Origin: Pseudomonas karstica
GTDB taxonomy: Bacteria; Pseudomonadota; Gammaproteobacteria; Pseudomonadales; Pseudomonadaceae
DNA: 64,000 nt
Direction of reading: 5' to 3'
NCBI RefSeq assembly: GCF_009707515.1
Contig: NZ_WLYI01000004.1
Location: 171,417 to 235,416 of the forward strand
Shown in pieces: positions 1 to 10,200 of the stretch; position 1 is the stretch's first letter, and every line of letters starts with the position of its first letter. The notes under the pieces are model-generated. The model had not been told where the DNA came from. It saw only the letters and a program-made list of their open reading frames with translations, and did no database searches. The translations under genes were made by a program, and so were the position numbers.

Positions 1-308
1 ATCGTGCGGCCACTCATCAGCACGTCATCGATCAGTACCAGGTGCTGGCCTTCGATTTCGAAGGGCAGGGCCGAAGGGCGCACTTGTGGGTGCAGGCCGT
101 TCTGGCTGAAATCGTCGCGGTAGAAGGACACGTCCAGGGTGCCCAGGGGCGAATCGCTGCCCAGTTCTTCCAGTAACGCCTGGGCCACCCAGATGCCGCC
201 GGTGCGGATGCCGATAAATCGCGGCTCGCTGATGGCTCGGTGTTCCAGATGGGCCTTGAGACGTAACGCCATCTGGCTGATCAGTTCGGCGGGATTGGGC
301 AGGCTCAT
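1..308 (-). CDS. pyrR: PyrR uracil phosphoribosyltransferase / pyrimidine operon regulator (partial)
   Basis: Only the first 102 codons are inside the window; the gene runs off the left edge. The visible end carries the phosphoribosyl-diphosphate binding signature [12 protein letters not shown], typical of the PyrR family. Members convert uracil and PRPP to UMP, and in some bacteria also control pyrimidine genes at the RNA level. The start is the ATG at 308, giving [10 protein letters not shown]. It lies downstream of ruvX on the same strand, 82 bp away, in the order seen in other Pseudomonas, where pyrB follows. The family call is secure. Whether this copy regulates is not visible. Confidence 0.93.
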   Translation of the reverse strand, partial: MSLPNPAELISQMALRLKAHLEHRAISEPRFIGIRTGGIWVAQALLEELGSDSPLGTLDVSFYRDDFSQNGLHPQVRPSALPFEIEGQHLVLIDDVLMSGRT

Positions 309-390
309 GGTGGCTCCTTCAGGGCCTTGCGCAGCGTGGGGCTGGCAAGGTCCGGGCTCAAATGTAAGAAGGCGCGGCAAGCCGCGTCAG

Positions 391-828
391 TCAGGATTCA
401 AATAAAGCGGTGTTTTCATCCAGCCAACCCTGCAACAGCAAGGCGGCGGCGATGGCATCTACCGGATGGTCGCGGTAGCTGCCTTTCTGCCCACCCTGTG
501 CTCGCCGTTCGCCCTTGGCCTCGAAAGTGGTCAGGCGTTCGTCGTGAGTATAGAAGGGCAGGTTGTAGCGGCCGTTGAGGCGCCGGGCGAACTTTTCGGC
601 CCGCAGGCACATCTCGCTCGGGGTGCCATCCATGTTCAACGGCAGGCCAACCACCACGGCGTCGGGTTTCCATTCCTTGATCAGGGCTTCCACCTGGTTC
701 CAGTCGGGTACGCCATTCTGGGCTTTCAAGGTGCACAGCTCGCGAGCCTGCCCAGTGATCACCTGGCCGACGGCGACGCCGATCTGTTTGGTGCCGTAGT
801 CAAAGCCGAGGACCAGGCGCAAGGCCAT
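391..828 (-). CDS. ruvX: RuvX/YqgF putative pre-16S rRNA nuclease (Holliday junction resolvase-like)
   Basis: A 145-residue protein of the RNase H fold YqgF family. The N-terminus reads LGFDYGTKQIGVAVG, which carries the first catalytic aspartate of the family. VVVGLPLNMDGTPSEMC and the C-terminal DHPVDAIAAALLLQ region hold further conserved acidic positions. E. coli YqgF is implicated in 16S rRNA 5'-end maturation, and a resolvase role has been proposed for other members. Its ATG shares one base with the TGA of algH, so translation is probably coupled. The length is normal for the family. Confidence 0.93.
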   Translation of the reverse strand: MALRLVLGFDYGTKQIGVAVGQVITGQARELCTLKAQNGVPDWNQVEALIKEWKPDAVVVGLPLNMDGTPSEMCLRAEKFARRLNGRYNLPFYTHDERLTTFEAKGERRAQGGQKGSYRDHPVDAIAAALLLQGWLDENTALFES

Positions 829-1397
829 CAGGCGTGCCCCGCCTGGCTGGTCAACAGGCTGAGGTTGACGCCCAGCCGCGCCGCTGCGGCAGTAAGGCGC
901 AGTTCACTGGCGGTGTTGAACAGGATGTCGGCATCAAACGGGCAGGTCAGCCAGGCGTTGTCGGCCAATTCTGCTTCCAGTTGACCGGCTTCCCAGCCGG
1001 CATAACCCAGGGTAATCAGGTTCTGCTTGGGCCCGACGCCATCGGCAATGGCGAACAGCACGTCCTGGGAAGTGGACAGGGACAGCCCGTCCAGATCCAC
1101 CGTTGCCTGGAACGTGGGGCCGCTGGGATGCAGCACAAAACCCCGGTCAGTCTGCACCGGGCCGCCGATGTAGATCGGCACGTCCTGGCAGTTGGCTGGC
1201 GGCTCGATCTCCGGGCGCAATTGCTCGAGGATATCGGCCAGGTTCAGTTCCTGTGGACGGTTGACCACCAGGCCCATGGCGCCATTGGCTGTGTGCTCGA
1301 CGATATAGGTCAAGGTCTGCACAAAGTTCGGGTCGGCCATATGGGGCATGGCGATCAGGAATTGGTGCTTGAGGTAGGTCGGGCTGACATTTTTCAT
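828..1397 (-). CDS. algH: AlgH/YqgE family protein (DUF179)
   Basis: A 189-residue protein of the YqgE/AlgH family. The start MKNVSPTYLKHQFLIAMPHM at 1397 matches the usual family N-terminus. An in-frame ATG 36 bp upstream exists but would add an unlikely leader. AlgH was linked genetically to alginate regulation in P. aeruginosa, but its biochemical role remains uncertain. It precedes ruvX with a one-base stop/start overlap, which makes a ruvX-type operon. The protein has no membrane segment and is probably cytoplasmic. Confidence 0.92.
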   Translation of the reverse strand: MKNVSPTYLKHQFLIAMPHMADPNFVQTLTYIVEHTANGAMGLVVNRPQELNLADILEQLRPEIEPPANCQDVPIYIGGPVQTDRGFVLHPSGPTFQATVDLDGLSLSTSQDVLFAIADGVGPKQNLITLGYAGWEAGQLEAELADNAWLTCPFDADILFNTASELRLTAAAARLGVNLSLLTSQAGHA

Positions 1398-1478
1398 GTC
1401 GGCTAGTGTGGCGCTGGAGGGGCGAACTGACAAGCTGGGGATGTGTAGGAAATTGTTTGAGTGTGATCGTTCTGGCTA

Positions 1479-1564
1479 CACGCCTTGCGCAAGGCTTGAG
1501 TCGTACGCATATGGCGGGACGCGGAGCATCCCAGGAGGCATTCCCACGCGGAGCATGGGAACGA
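1479..1564 (-). repeat. Dispersed intergenic repeat, family B copy 1
   Basis: This fills much of the gap between tonB and algH. It contains CTTGCGCAAG, the block GGGACGCGGAGC and the hairpin-forming CCCACGCGGAGCATGGGAA. Related copies lie at 26119-26228, 36841-36978, 56316-56371 and 63222-63265. This copy is inverted relative to the one at 26119. Confidence 0.8.
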
Positions 1565-1604
1565 GCAGGCCGCAAGATATCGACATTCATCAGGTTGCAT
1601 TCGA

Positions 1605-2504
1605 TCAGTTGCTGGAAAGGCGGTCGCCCTTGGCAAACTTCCAGGTGCGGATGATTTCCAGGCGGTCGATGTCTGACAGGTCCCCGGTAAAGGGGGCGAA
1701 CGGTGCGGCCAGGCGCACGATGCGTTGTGCTGCCTGGTCCAGCAACGGCTGGCCGGACGACTCCAGCACCAGCACCTCATATAACGAACCATCGCGGTTG
1801 ATCGACACCAGTAGCCGCAAGTTGCCGTAGATCTGCTGGCGGCGGGCGTCGTCCGGGTAGTTGAGGTTGCCGATGCGTTCAACCTTCTTGCGCCATTCGT
1901 CCTTATACCAGGCACCCTTGTCGCGCATGGTGGACGCGGCGTTCAGGCGATAAATCCGAGGACGCTTGGCGTAGAGCTGCTGCTCGTTGGCCAACTCCGC
2001 TTCCAGGCTGGCGATTTCACTGGAGAGCTGGGAACTGTCAAAGGTGGGGGGGGACGTCTTCGGTGCGGGCTCGGTCTTGACCTTTTCCCGCCGGGTAATG
2101 GTCTTTTGCGGTTTGGGCGCTGTGGTCGCGACGGCTGCCTTGGGCGCTGCCTGCTTGACCTCGGGCTTGGGCACTGGCGGTGGCGTGACCTTATTGACCT
2201 TGTTGTCCTGGAACGGTGCGACTTCTGTGGTCTTGGGCACCGCTTTCTTGTCCAGGGTGCCGCTGCCTTGTTGATTGTCCTGGGCGAGAAAGTCAGCCTT
2301 TTCCGGCTTTTTTTCGCTCTTGAAGGTGGCGAGGGTGATTTCCAGGGTTTTGCTGATCTGCTTGGGTTCGGCGAAGGTGAAACCCAGGCCGAGGATCAGC
2401 GCCAGGTGAATCAACGCCGCAATAAACAGGGTAAATCCGAGCCGATCAGCCGGGCGCACGCCGCTGTGGGAGAGTTCTGGGGGCAGATCGGAGGGGAGTG
2501 ACAT
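1605..2504 (-). CDS. tonB: TonB-family energy transducer
   Basis: A 299-residue TonB-like protein. One N-terminal membrane anchor (about residues 25-46) is followed by a long linker rich in Pro, Lys and Ala that would span the periplasm. The C-terminal TonB domain reads YPDDARRQQIYGNLRLLV and ends near IIRTWKF. TonB proteins transmit proton-motive energy from ExbB/ExbD to outer-membrane receptors; neither exbB nor exbD is adjacent. In P. aeruginosa the gene at this position is tonB3, reported to affect twitching motility, which fits the pil genes nearby. The TonB3-like role here is an inference from gene order. Confidence 0.9.
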   Translation of the reverse strand: MSLPSDLPPELSHSGVRPADRLGFTLFIAALIHLALILGLGFTFAEPKQISKTLEITLATFKSEKKPEKADFLAQDNQQGSGTLDKKAVPKTTEVAPFQDNKVNKVTPPPVPKPEVKQAAPKAAVATTAPKPQKTITRREKVKTEPAPKTSPPTFDSSQLSSEIASLEAELANEQQLYAKRPRIYRLNAASTMRDKGAWYKDEWRKKVERIGNLNYPDDARRQQIYGNLRLLVSINRDGSLYEVLVLESSGQPLLDQAAQRIVRLAAPFAPFTGDLSDIDRLEIIRTWKFAKGDRLSSN

Positions 2505-2560
2505 ATAAAACCAACATCGCGTGTTTCAAGGTTCGGCATGATAACGCAATGTTGGTTTTT

Positions 2561-2640
2561 AGCTTCAAGTGACAAGTTACAAGCTTTAGGTGACGCGCTT
2601 CAAACTTGCGGCTTGGCGCTTGAGGTCTCTAACTTCGCTT
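2561..2640. repeat. Short-motif intergenic repeat (AGCTTCAAG/CTTGCGGCTTG type), overlaps 3' end of gshB
   Basis: Reiterated variants of AGCTTCAAGTGACAAG, ACAAGCTTTAGG and CAAACTTGCGGCTTGG run from the tonB-gshB gap into the last codons of gshB. The same kind of sequence occurs at 34829-34902 and 57856-57889. It appears to supply the last residues (about SSAKPQV) and the stop codon of gshB. Confidence 0.6.
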
Positions 2641-3571
2641 CAATCGCGGCCATCAGCATTTCGCCGATATTGGTGCCAAACGCATTGTCAATCTCGCGGA
2701 TGCAGGTCGGGCTAGTGACGTTGATTTCCGTAAGGTGCTCGCCAATTACGTCAAGGCCTACAAACAGCAGGCCTTTTTCCCGCAGGGTCGGGCCGACTTG
2801 TGCAGCAATCCAATGGTCTTTGTCGGTCAATGGACGCGCTTCGCCACGACCACCGGCCGCCAGGTTGCCTCGGGTCTCGCCGGCGGCGGGGATGCGTGCC
2901 AGGCAATATGGCACTGGCTCGCCGTCGATCATCAGGATGCGCTTGTCGCCGTCCTTGATTGCCGGCAGGTAGGCCTGGCCCATGATCTGCTGGGCGCCGA
3001 GGGCCGTCAGGGTTTCCAGGATCACCGACAGGTTCGGATCGCCGGCGCGGTGACGGAAGATCGAGGTGCCGCCCATGCCGTCCAGCGGCTTGAGGATCAC
3101 ATCCCCGTGCTTGGCGGCAAACTCGCGCAGCACGTCGGCGCGGCGGCTGACCACGGTCGGCGGGGTGCACTGCGGGAATAGGGTGGCGAACAGCTTTTCA
3201 TTGCAGTCGCGCAGGCTCTGGGGTTTGTTGACGATCAGCACGCCGGCACGCTCGGCCTGCTCCAACAGATAGGTGGAGTAGACGAACTCCATGTCGAAAG
3301 GCGGGTCCTTGCGCATCAGGATCACGTCCAGGTCACTCAGCGGGCTGTCGATCTCGTCGGCAAGCTCGAACCACTTCTCAGGGTTGGCAAACACTTGCAA
3401 GGGACGCATCCGGGCCCGTGCCTCACCGTCGCCCTGGTAAAGATCGCGCTGCTCCATATAGAACAACGTCCAACCGCGGGCCTGGGCGGCCAGCAGCATG
3501 GCCAGCGAGCTATCCTTTTTATAGGAAATGCTGGCGATAGGGTCCATGACAATGCCAACGCGAACGCTCAT
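2600..3571 (-). CDS. gshB: Glutathione synthetase
   Basis: A 323-residue ATP-grasp enzyme that joins gamma-glutamylcysteine and glycine to make glutathione in the cytoplasm. The N-terminus MSVRVGIVMDPIASISYKKD is diagnostic. Later blocks include DVILMRKDPPFDMEFVY, the nucleotide-binding loop LKPLDGMGGTSIFR, and the C-terminal VGLDVIGEHLTEINVTSPTC. The start at 3571 is preceded by GAGGAAAT. The C-terminus runs into a repeat-like sequence and may be slightly longer than in relatives. It is divergent from pilG, as in other Pseudomonas. Confidence 0.97.
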   Translation of the reverse strand: MSVRVGIVMDPIASISYKKDSSLAMLLAAQARGWTLFYMEQRDLYQGDGEARARMRPLQVFANPEKWFELADEIDSPLSDLDVILMRKDPPFDMEFVYSTYLLEQAERAGVLIVNKPQSLRDCNEKLFATLFPQCTPPTVVSRRADVLREFAAKHGDVILKPLDGMGGTSIFRHRAGDPNLSVILETLTALGAQQIMGQAYLPAIKDGDKRILMIDGEPVPYCLARIPAAGETRGNLAAGGRGEARPLTDKDHWIAAQVGPTLREKGLLFVGLDVIGEHLTEINVTSPTCIREIDNAFGTNIGEMLMAAIEAKLETSSAKPQV

Positions 3572-3798
3572 GGGGGATTTCCTCTAGCAAATAAGGGCGC
3601 ATAAAAGTGGCGTCAGAGTGGCGCTGAGACTGTTGTGGGTCAAGGAAAAACCACCTTGCCGGTCGGCCGATAGATTGCCTTCCCAGTCTGTGCTAAAAAG
3701 GCTGCCATGGCGTATCAGCCCTTGAATCGCAAGGGTTTGGCGTCGACCCTATGCACACACACCGAAAACCGATTCGCTGTGGCGATGGTAGAGCAGAT

Positions 3799-4206
3799 AT
3801 GGAACAGCAACCCAACGCCTTGAAAGTGATGGTAATCGACGATTCGAAAACGATTCGCCGCACCGCCGAAACACTGTTGAAGAACGTGGGGTGCGAAGTC
3901 ATCACGGCCATTGACGGTTTCGATGCCCTGGCCAGGATCGTTGACCATCATCCGCACATTATCTTCGTCGACATCATGATGCCGCGCCTGGACGGTTATC
4001 AGACCTGCGCCCTGGTCAAGAACAACCCGGCGTTCAAGTCGATACCGGTGATCATGCTGTCCTCCAAGGACGGCCTGTTCGACAAGGCCAAGGGCCGCAT
4101 CGTGGGCGTAGATCAGTTTTTGACCAAACCTTTCAGCAAGGAAGAACTGCTGAGTGCGATCAAGGCGTATGTGCCGGGTTTCGCCGCAGTAGAACAAGCA
4201 CATTGA
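3799..4206 (+). CDS. pilG: PilG single-domain response regulator (type IV pilus chemotaxis)
   Basis: A 135-residue CheY-like receiver. The acidic pocket is VIDDS, the phospho-acceptor is D58 in FVDIMMPRLDGY, and the conserved lysine sits in FLTKPFSKEE. The chosen start gives MEQQPNALKVMVIDDSKT, matching PilG of P. aeruginosa. An upstream in-frame ATG at 3751 would add 16 atypical residues. PilG receives phosphate from ChpA and promotes pilus extension, in part by raising cAMP through FimL/CyaB. It is the first gene of the pil-chp cluster; its promoter must lie in 3572-3798. Confidence 0.96.
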   Translation: MEQQPNALKVMVIDDSKTIRRTAETLLKNVGCEVITAIDGFDALARIVDHHPHIIFVDIMMPRLDGYQTCALVKNNPAFKSIPVIMLSSKDGLFDKAKGRIVGVDQFLTKPFSKEELLSAIKAYVPGFAAVEQAH

Positions 4207-4253
4207 CGGCAAGCCTCTGAGCGCTTGCGTCTACCAATGTAGTGGGGAAAACC

Positions 4254-4625
4254 ATGGCACGTGTTCTGATCGTCGACGATTCGCCGACTGAAATGTACAA
4301 ACTGACCGGCATGCTGGAAAAGCACGGCCACCAGGTCCTCAAGGCCGAGAACGGTGCTGATGGCGTGGCCCTGGCCTCCCTGGAGAAGCCTGATGCCGTA
4401 TTGATGGATATCGTCATGCCAGGCCTGAACGGCTTTCAGGCCACTCGCCAGTTGAGCAAGCACACTGACCCGAGCATCAGTTCGATCCCGATCATCATCA
4501 TCACCACCAAGGATCAGGAAACCGACAAGATCTGGGGCGAACGCCAGGGCGCGAAAGACTACCTGACCAAACCCGTGGACGAAGACACCCTGATTGCCAC
4601 CCTGAACAAGGTGTTGGTGGGCTGA
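4254..4625 (+). CDS. pilH: PilH single-domain response regulator
   Basis: A 123-residue CheY-like receiver that begins MARVLIVDDSPTEMYKL. The phospho-acceptor is D52 in VLMDIVMPGLNGF and the conserved lysine is in YLTKPVDED. In the P. aeruginosa Pil-Chp model PilH counteracts PilG, possibly as a phosphate sink or by promoting retraction. The ATG at 4254 follows GGGGA, while the GTG at 4242 would add only four residues. It is 47 bp downstream of pilG and 12 bp upstream of pilI. Confidence 0.95.
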   Translation: MARVLIVDDSPTEMYKLTGMLEKHGHQVLKAENGADGVALASLEKPDAVLMDIVMPGLNGFQATRQLSKHTDPSISSIPIIIITTKDQETDKIWGERQGAKDYLTKPVDEDTLIATLNKVLVG

Positions 4626-4637
4626 CGGCAGGTTCCC

Positions 4638-5177
4638 ATGACCGAGTCGCAAACCGCCTTCGAGTTGTTGCTGGACATCGACCGCCGCTGCCGTCTGTTG
4701 GCTGCCGACCTGCCCTCCCAGGAAGCCCGGGTGCAAAGCTGGAGCGGCATCGGCTTTCGACTGGGCGATCATTGGTACGTGGCGCCCATGGGCGAAATCG
4801 CCGAAGTCCTCCACGAGCCGCGTTGCACGTTGATTCCCGGGGTCAAGCCGTGGGTCAAGGGTGTGGCCAACCTGCGCGGGCGGCTGTTGCCGGTGATGGA
4901 TCTGCGCGGGTTCCTCTGTCACGAACTGTCGACGCCGCGCAAACAACGGCGAGTATTGGTCGTGGAGTATCAGGACGTATTTGTCGGCCTGTTGGTGGAT
5001 GAGGTGGTGGGGATGCAGCATTTTGCCCAAGAGTTGCAGGTACGCACTGTGCTAACGTCGGACGAAACCGCCAGCGCCTCCTTTATCCAGGGCCAGTTCA
5101 ATGGCGATCCGGTGTGGCAGATCTTCAGCCCCTTCGCCCTGGTCCAGGCCCCAGGCTTCATGGACGTCAACCCATGA
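4638..5177 (+). CDS. pilI: PilI CheW-like coupling protein
   Basis: A 179-residue CheW-domain protein that would link the receptor PilJ to the kinase ChpA. Recognisable blocks are [18 protein letters not shown], the [15 protein letters not shown] motif typical of CheW, and [16 protein letters not shown]. It ends with an ATGA overlap into pilJ, so the two are probably translated together. It has no membrane segment. Confidence 0.95.
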   Translation: MTESQTAFELLLDIDRRCRLLAADLPSQEARVQSWSGIGFRLGDHWYVAPMGEIAEVLHEPRCTLIPGVKPWVKGVANLRGRLLPVMDLRGFLCHELSTPRKQRRVLVVEYQDVFVGLLVDEVVGMQHFAQELQVRTVLTSDETASASFIQGQFNGDPVWQIFSPFALVQAPGFMDVNP

Positions 5178-7213
5178 CCAGCATCACCACCCCCAAGCCG
5201 CGGGAAGCCTCTCGCAGCCGCTCGCAGATCATCGTGCTGTTTATCGCGCTGATCGTCTTCATCATGTTGTTGTTCGCCAACTTCGCGTACCTCAACACCC
5301 AATCTACCTATGATAAGCAGTACATCAGCCACGCCGGTGAGTTGCGGGTGCTGTCCCAGCGTATCGCCAAGAATGCCACGGAAGCCGCGGCGGGCAAGTC
5401 TGCCGCGTTCAAGCTGTTGGGGGAGGCGCGCAACGATTTTTCCCAGCGCTGGGGCTACCTGAAAAAAGGCGACCCGGCCACCGGGCTGCCGGCGGCGCCC
5501 CACGTGTTGCGTACGCAAATGCGCGCGGTGCAGACCGACTGGGAAGCGCTGCTGAAAGACACCGACGCGATTCTGGCCAGCGAGCAGACCGTGCTGTCCC
5601 TGCATCAAGTGGCCGCTACCTTGGCCGAAACCGTGCCGCAATTGCAGGTCGAATCGGAGCGGGTCGTGGACATCCTCCTGCAAGGAGGCGCCCCCGCCAG
5701 CCAGGTAGCGCTGGCCCAGCGCCAGTCGTTGCTGGCCGAGCGTATCCTGGGTGCGGTGAATACCGTACTTGCCGGCGATGAGACCGCCGTGCAGGCCGCC
5801 GATGCCTTTGGTCGCGACGCCAACCGCTTCGGCGAGGTGCTCAACGGCATGCTCCAGGGCAATGCCGGGCTGCGCATCAGCCAGGTCGAAGACCACGACG
5901 CCCGCGCTCGCCTGGCGGAGATTTCCGAGCTGTTCGAGTTTGTCTCAGGCTCCGTGGATGAAATCCTCGAAACCTCGCCGCAACTGTTCCAGGTACGTGC
6001 CTCGGCGAGCAATATTTTCAGCCTGTCACAAACCCTGCTTGATGAAGCCTCGCACCTGGCCACCGGTTTTGAAAACCTGGCCGATGGTCGCAGCTTCGAC
6101 GCCATCGGCGGTTACGTATTGGGCTTGCTGGCCCTGGCCTCGATCATCCTGATTGGCCTGGTGATGGTCCGCGAGACCAACCGCCAGTTGCGGGAAACCG
6201 CCGAAAAGAACGAGCGCAATCAAAATGCGATCATGCGCTTGCTGGACGAAATCGAAGACCTGGCAGATGGCGACCTGACGGTCACAGCCTCGGTGACCGA
6301 AGACTTCACCGGCACCATCGCCGACTCCATCAACTATTCCGTGGACCAACTGCGGGATCTGGTTGCCACCATCAACCTCACCGCCGGCCAAGTGGCCGGC
6401 GCTGTGCAAGATACCCAGGCCACCGCCATGCACCTGGCCCAGGCTTCGGAACACCAGGCCCAGCAGATCGCTGAAGCCTCCACCGCGATCAACCAGATGG
6501 TGCAGTCCATTGACCAGGTCTCGGCCAACGCCGCCGAATCCTCGGCTGTGGCCGAGCGCTCGGTGGAAATTGCCAACAAGGGTAATGAGGTGGTGCACAA
6601 CACCATCCATGGGATGGACAACATCCGCGAACAGATCCAGGACACCGCCAAGCGCATCAAGCGCCTGGGGGAGTCGTCCCAGGAAATTGGCGACATCGTC
6701 AGCCTGATCGACGACATCGCCGACCAGACCAACATTCTTGCCCTTAACGCCGCGATACAGGCCAGCATGGCCGGTGATGCCGGGCGGGGCTTTGCGGTGG
6801 TGGCCGATGAAGTGCAACGGCTGGCCGAGCGTTCTTCGGCCGCCACCCGGCAAATCGAGACCCTGGTACGGGCGATCCAGGCCGACACCAACGAGGCCGT
6901 CATTTCTATGGAACAGACCACCACCGAAGTGGTGCGGGGGGCGCGGCTGGCCCAGGACGCCGGGGTGGCGCTGGAAGAGATCGAAGGTGTGTCCAAGACG
7001 TTGGCAGCGTTGATCCAGAGTATCTCCAATGCGGCGCAACAACAGACCTCGTCAGCCGGTCAGATTTCCTTGACCATGAACGTCATCCAGCAGATCACCA
7101 GCCAGACGTCGTCGGGTTCCACGGCGACTGCAGAAAGCATCGGCAACCTGGCGAAAATGGCCAGCCAATTGCGGCGTTCGGTGTCGGGGTTCACCTTGCC
7201 GCCACCCTTGTAG
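5174..7213 (+). CDS. pilJ: PilJ methyl-accepting chemotaxis protein for pili
   Basis: A 679-residue transmembrane receptor. The start at 5174 overlaps the pilI stop. The first membrane helix is near residues 17-40 ([20 protein letters not shown]) and the second near residues 312-335 ([19 protein letters not shown]), with a periplasmic helical sensor between them. A HAMP-like segment follows, then the signalling domain, whose hairpin tip reads [20 protein letters not shown]. That tip variant is the PilJ type rather than the usual flagellar receptor type. The domain order and length match PilJ. No pilK methyltransferase gene follows, which is the usual neighbour in P. aeruginosa. Confidence 0.96.
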   Translation: MTSITTPKPREASRSRSQIIVLFIALIVFIMLLFANFAYLNTQSTYDKQYISHAGELRVLSQRIAKNATEAAAGKSAAFKLLGEARNDFSQRWGYLKKGDPATGLPAAPHVLRTQMRAVQTDWEALLKDTDAILASEQTVLSLHQVAATLAETVPQLQVESERVVDILLQGGAPASQVALAQRQSLLAERILGAVNTVLAGDETAVQAADAFGRDANRFGEVLNGMLQGNAGLRISQVEDHDARARLAEISELFEFVSGSVDEILETSPQLFQVRASASNIFSLSQTLLDEASHLATGFENLADGRSFDAIGGYVLGLLALASIILIGLVMVRETNRQLRETAEKNERNQNAIMRLLDEIEDLADGDLTVTASVTEDFTGTIADSINYSVDQLRDLVATINLTAGQVAGAVQDTQATAMHLAQASEHQAQQIAEASTAINQMVQSIDQVSANAAESSAVAERSVEIANKGNEVVHNTIHGMDNIREQIQDTAKRIKRLGESSQEIGDIVSLIDDIADQTNILALNAAIQASMAGDAGRGFAVVADEVQRLAERSSAATRQIETLVRAIQADTNEAVISMEQTTTEVVRGARLAQDAGVALEEIEGVSKTLAALIQSISNAAQQQTSSAGQISLTMNVIQQITSQTSSGSTATAESIGNLAKMASQLRRSVSGFTLPPPL

Positions 7214-7264
7214 GAGCGAGGGGGAATCACCTTCATCAGCTAATGAATTCAAACGGGAGCAGTT

Positions 7265-10200
7265 ATGGTTGACCGGCACGACTACGTCGCCCTCGAATGG
7301 GTCAAAGACGAAATCGCCGAAACTCTGAAGCAGGCTCGTTCGGCGCTGGACGCCTTCATCGATGATGCGAGCAGGGACGCGATTGACCTGTGCCTTGAGT
7401 GCGTCCATCAGGTCCATGGCAGCCTGTTGATGGTCGAGTTCTATGGCGCGGCGCTGCTGGCCGAAGAAATCGAACACCTGGTGTTGGCGTTGCAGGCCGG
7501 GCGTGTCAGCCAGCGCGACGAGGGCTTGCGCCTGTTGCAGCAAGCCCTCGGACAACTTCCGCTGTACCTGGACCGCGTCCACAGCGCCCGCCGCGACCTG
7601 CCGTTGGTGGTATTGCCGCTGCTCAACGATCTGCGCAGCGCGCGGGGTGAAAGCCTGCTCTCGGAAACCAGCCTGTTCAGCCCGCAGTTGCTGGTGGTGC
7701 CTGCGCTGCCCGACGACATCTTGGCCCAGCGCACGCCGGACGATTTTCCCGAGCTGCTGCGCCAATGGCGGCATATGTTGCAACAGGCCCTGGCCGGGCT
7801 GTTACGAGAAGAGCATGGCCCCAGCAACCTGGACGATATGGCGCGGCTCTTCGCCCAGCTCGAAGCCCTGTGCCAAGGCGCACCATTGCTGGCGCTGTGG
7901 CAAGTGACCTCGGCACTGGTGGAGGGCATGTTCACGGGAGTCATCGCCAACAGCCCGGCCCTGCGCAGCTTGCTCAAGGCCTGTGACAAGGAACTCAAGC
8001 GCCTGCAGGCCCAGGGTATTGGCGGCATCAACCAGCCGGCACCCGATGAGTTGCTCAAAAGCCTGCTGTTCTACATCGCCAAAGTCACCCGTCCGACACC
8101 GCGCATGCAAAGCCTGAAAGAACGTTATGGCCTCGACGAAGCACTGCCCGATAGCGCCGTGGTGGATGCCGAGCGCGCCCGCCTGGCCGGCCCCGACCGC
8201 GATGCCATGGGCTCGGTGCTCGGCGCGCTCTGCGAGGAGTTGGTGCGGGTCAAGGAGCGCCTGGACCTGTTCGTGCGCAGCGACCGCCAGCACGCCAGCG
8301 AACTCGACAGCCTCCTGGCACCCCTGCGGCAAATCGCCGATACCCTGGCGGTACTGGGATTCGGCCAGCCGCGCAAAGTGATCATCGACCAACTGGCGGT
8401 GGTGCTAGGCCTGGCCCAAGGGCTGCGTGAACCCAATGATGCGGTGTTGATGGATGTGGCTGGAGCCTTGCTTTACGTCGAGGCGACATTGGCCGGAATG
8501 GTCGGCACCGTCGAGCCGGAGCGCCGCGAAGAAAGCCGTCTGCCCACCACTGACCTGACCCAGATCCACCAGCTTGTCATCAGGGAATCATGCCAGTGCC
8601 TCAAGCAGGCCAAAGAGCTGATCATCGACTGTATAGAAGCCCAGTGGGACCGACAGCGCCTGGAGTCGCTGCCCGAATTGCTGACACAGGTACGCGGCGC
8701 CTTGGCGATGATCCCATTGCCCCGTGCGGCGAACCTGATGCGCGGTTGCAATGATTATGTCGACGAGCAGTTGATGGTCAACGCGACGGCGCCTTCACCA
8801 ACACAGCTCGCGCATTTTGCCGATGTGCTCACCGCACTTGAGTACTACCTGGAACGCATGCTGCTGGATCATGACGCCCCTGGCGAACGAGTGCTGGACG
8901 TGGCCACCCAGGGCTTGGAGGCACTGGGTTACTTGCCGGCCGAACCGTCCTGGCGTCAGGAACTGCCGTCTCTCGTAGAGGAAAATACGGACGATGAGCT
9001 GCGGGACGTGGTCCTCGAAGAAACCGAGGAAGCCCCGTCGGTCCTGGACCCGCTGTTGCTGGACATTTTTCGCCACGAAGCCCTGAGCCATCTCGACAGC
9101 CTCAATCATTTTCTGTGCCAGGCCACCGAACATATCCCCCTGCAAGTCAGTGATGAATTGCAACGGGCCCTGCATACCCTGAAGGGCAGTGCCTACATGG
9201 CCGGTGTATTGCCCATCGCTGAGCTGGCGCGACCGCTGGATCAACTGACCCGTGAATACAAGGCCCATCGCCTGCCACTGGGCCTGGATGAGATCCAATT
9301 GCTACGGGAAGCCCAAGTGCTGTTCCAGCGTGGCGTGGGTCAGTTGGACTGTACCCCGGACGCCCCGATCAGCGGCGCACAGGCTTTGATCGAGCGCACG
9401 CAAGACCGCTTGGATAACCAACTGGAAGCGCTGCTCAACGCGCCCACTACGGGCCTTCGGATCAAGCACGATCCACCACTGATCGCCAGCTTCCTGGCCC
9501 AGGGCATGGATATCCTGTTGGACGCAGAAAGCCTGCTGCGCCGCTGGCAGCAGCACTCCGGTGAGCGCCAGGAACTCAGTGCGCTGCTGGATGAATTGAC
9601 CACCCTGGGCGAGGGCGCGCACCTGGCCGACCTGCACCCGATGGACGAGCTTTGCGAAGCCTTGCTTGACCTCTATGGTGCGGTGGAGGAGAGCAGCCTG
9701 GCGGTCAGTGAGCGGTTTTTTCATGAGGCCGAACAGGCCCATGAGGCGCTGATCAGCATGCTTGATCAACTGGCCGCAGGACAGGAGATCAGCGTTGCGC
9801 CGGCGCGGGTGCGAGCATTGCGCGAGTTGCTGGGTGAAGGTCTCGAACCGTCCGCCACAGGCCTGATCAAGAGCGATGGCAGCCGGGCCCTGAGCATCAG
9901 CGAGCTGGGAGAAGCCACCGCACAATTGAGGCAAGAGACGGCGGTGGATGACGACATTGTCGAGATATTCCTTGAGGAAGCGGTAGACATCCTCGACAGC
10001 GCCGGGCAGTCCCTCAAGCGTTGGCTGTTGGATCCCGGCAGCCCGGCGCCGCTGTCGTCCTTGCAACGGGACTTGCACACCCTCAAGGGTGGCGCGCGCA
10101 TGGCCAAAATCGGCCCAGTGGGTGACTTGGCGCTGGAACTGGAAACTCTTTACGAAGGGTTGGTGGACCGTCGCTACAGCTATTCCAACGGGCTGGCGCA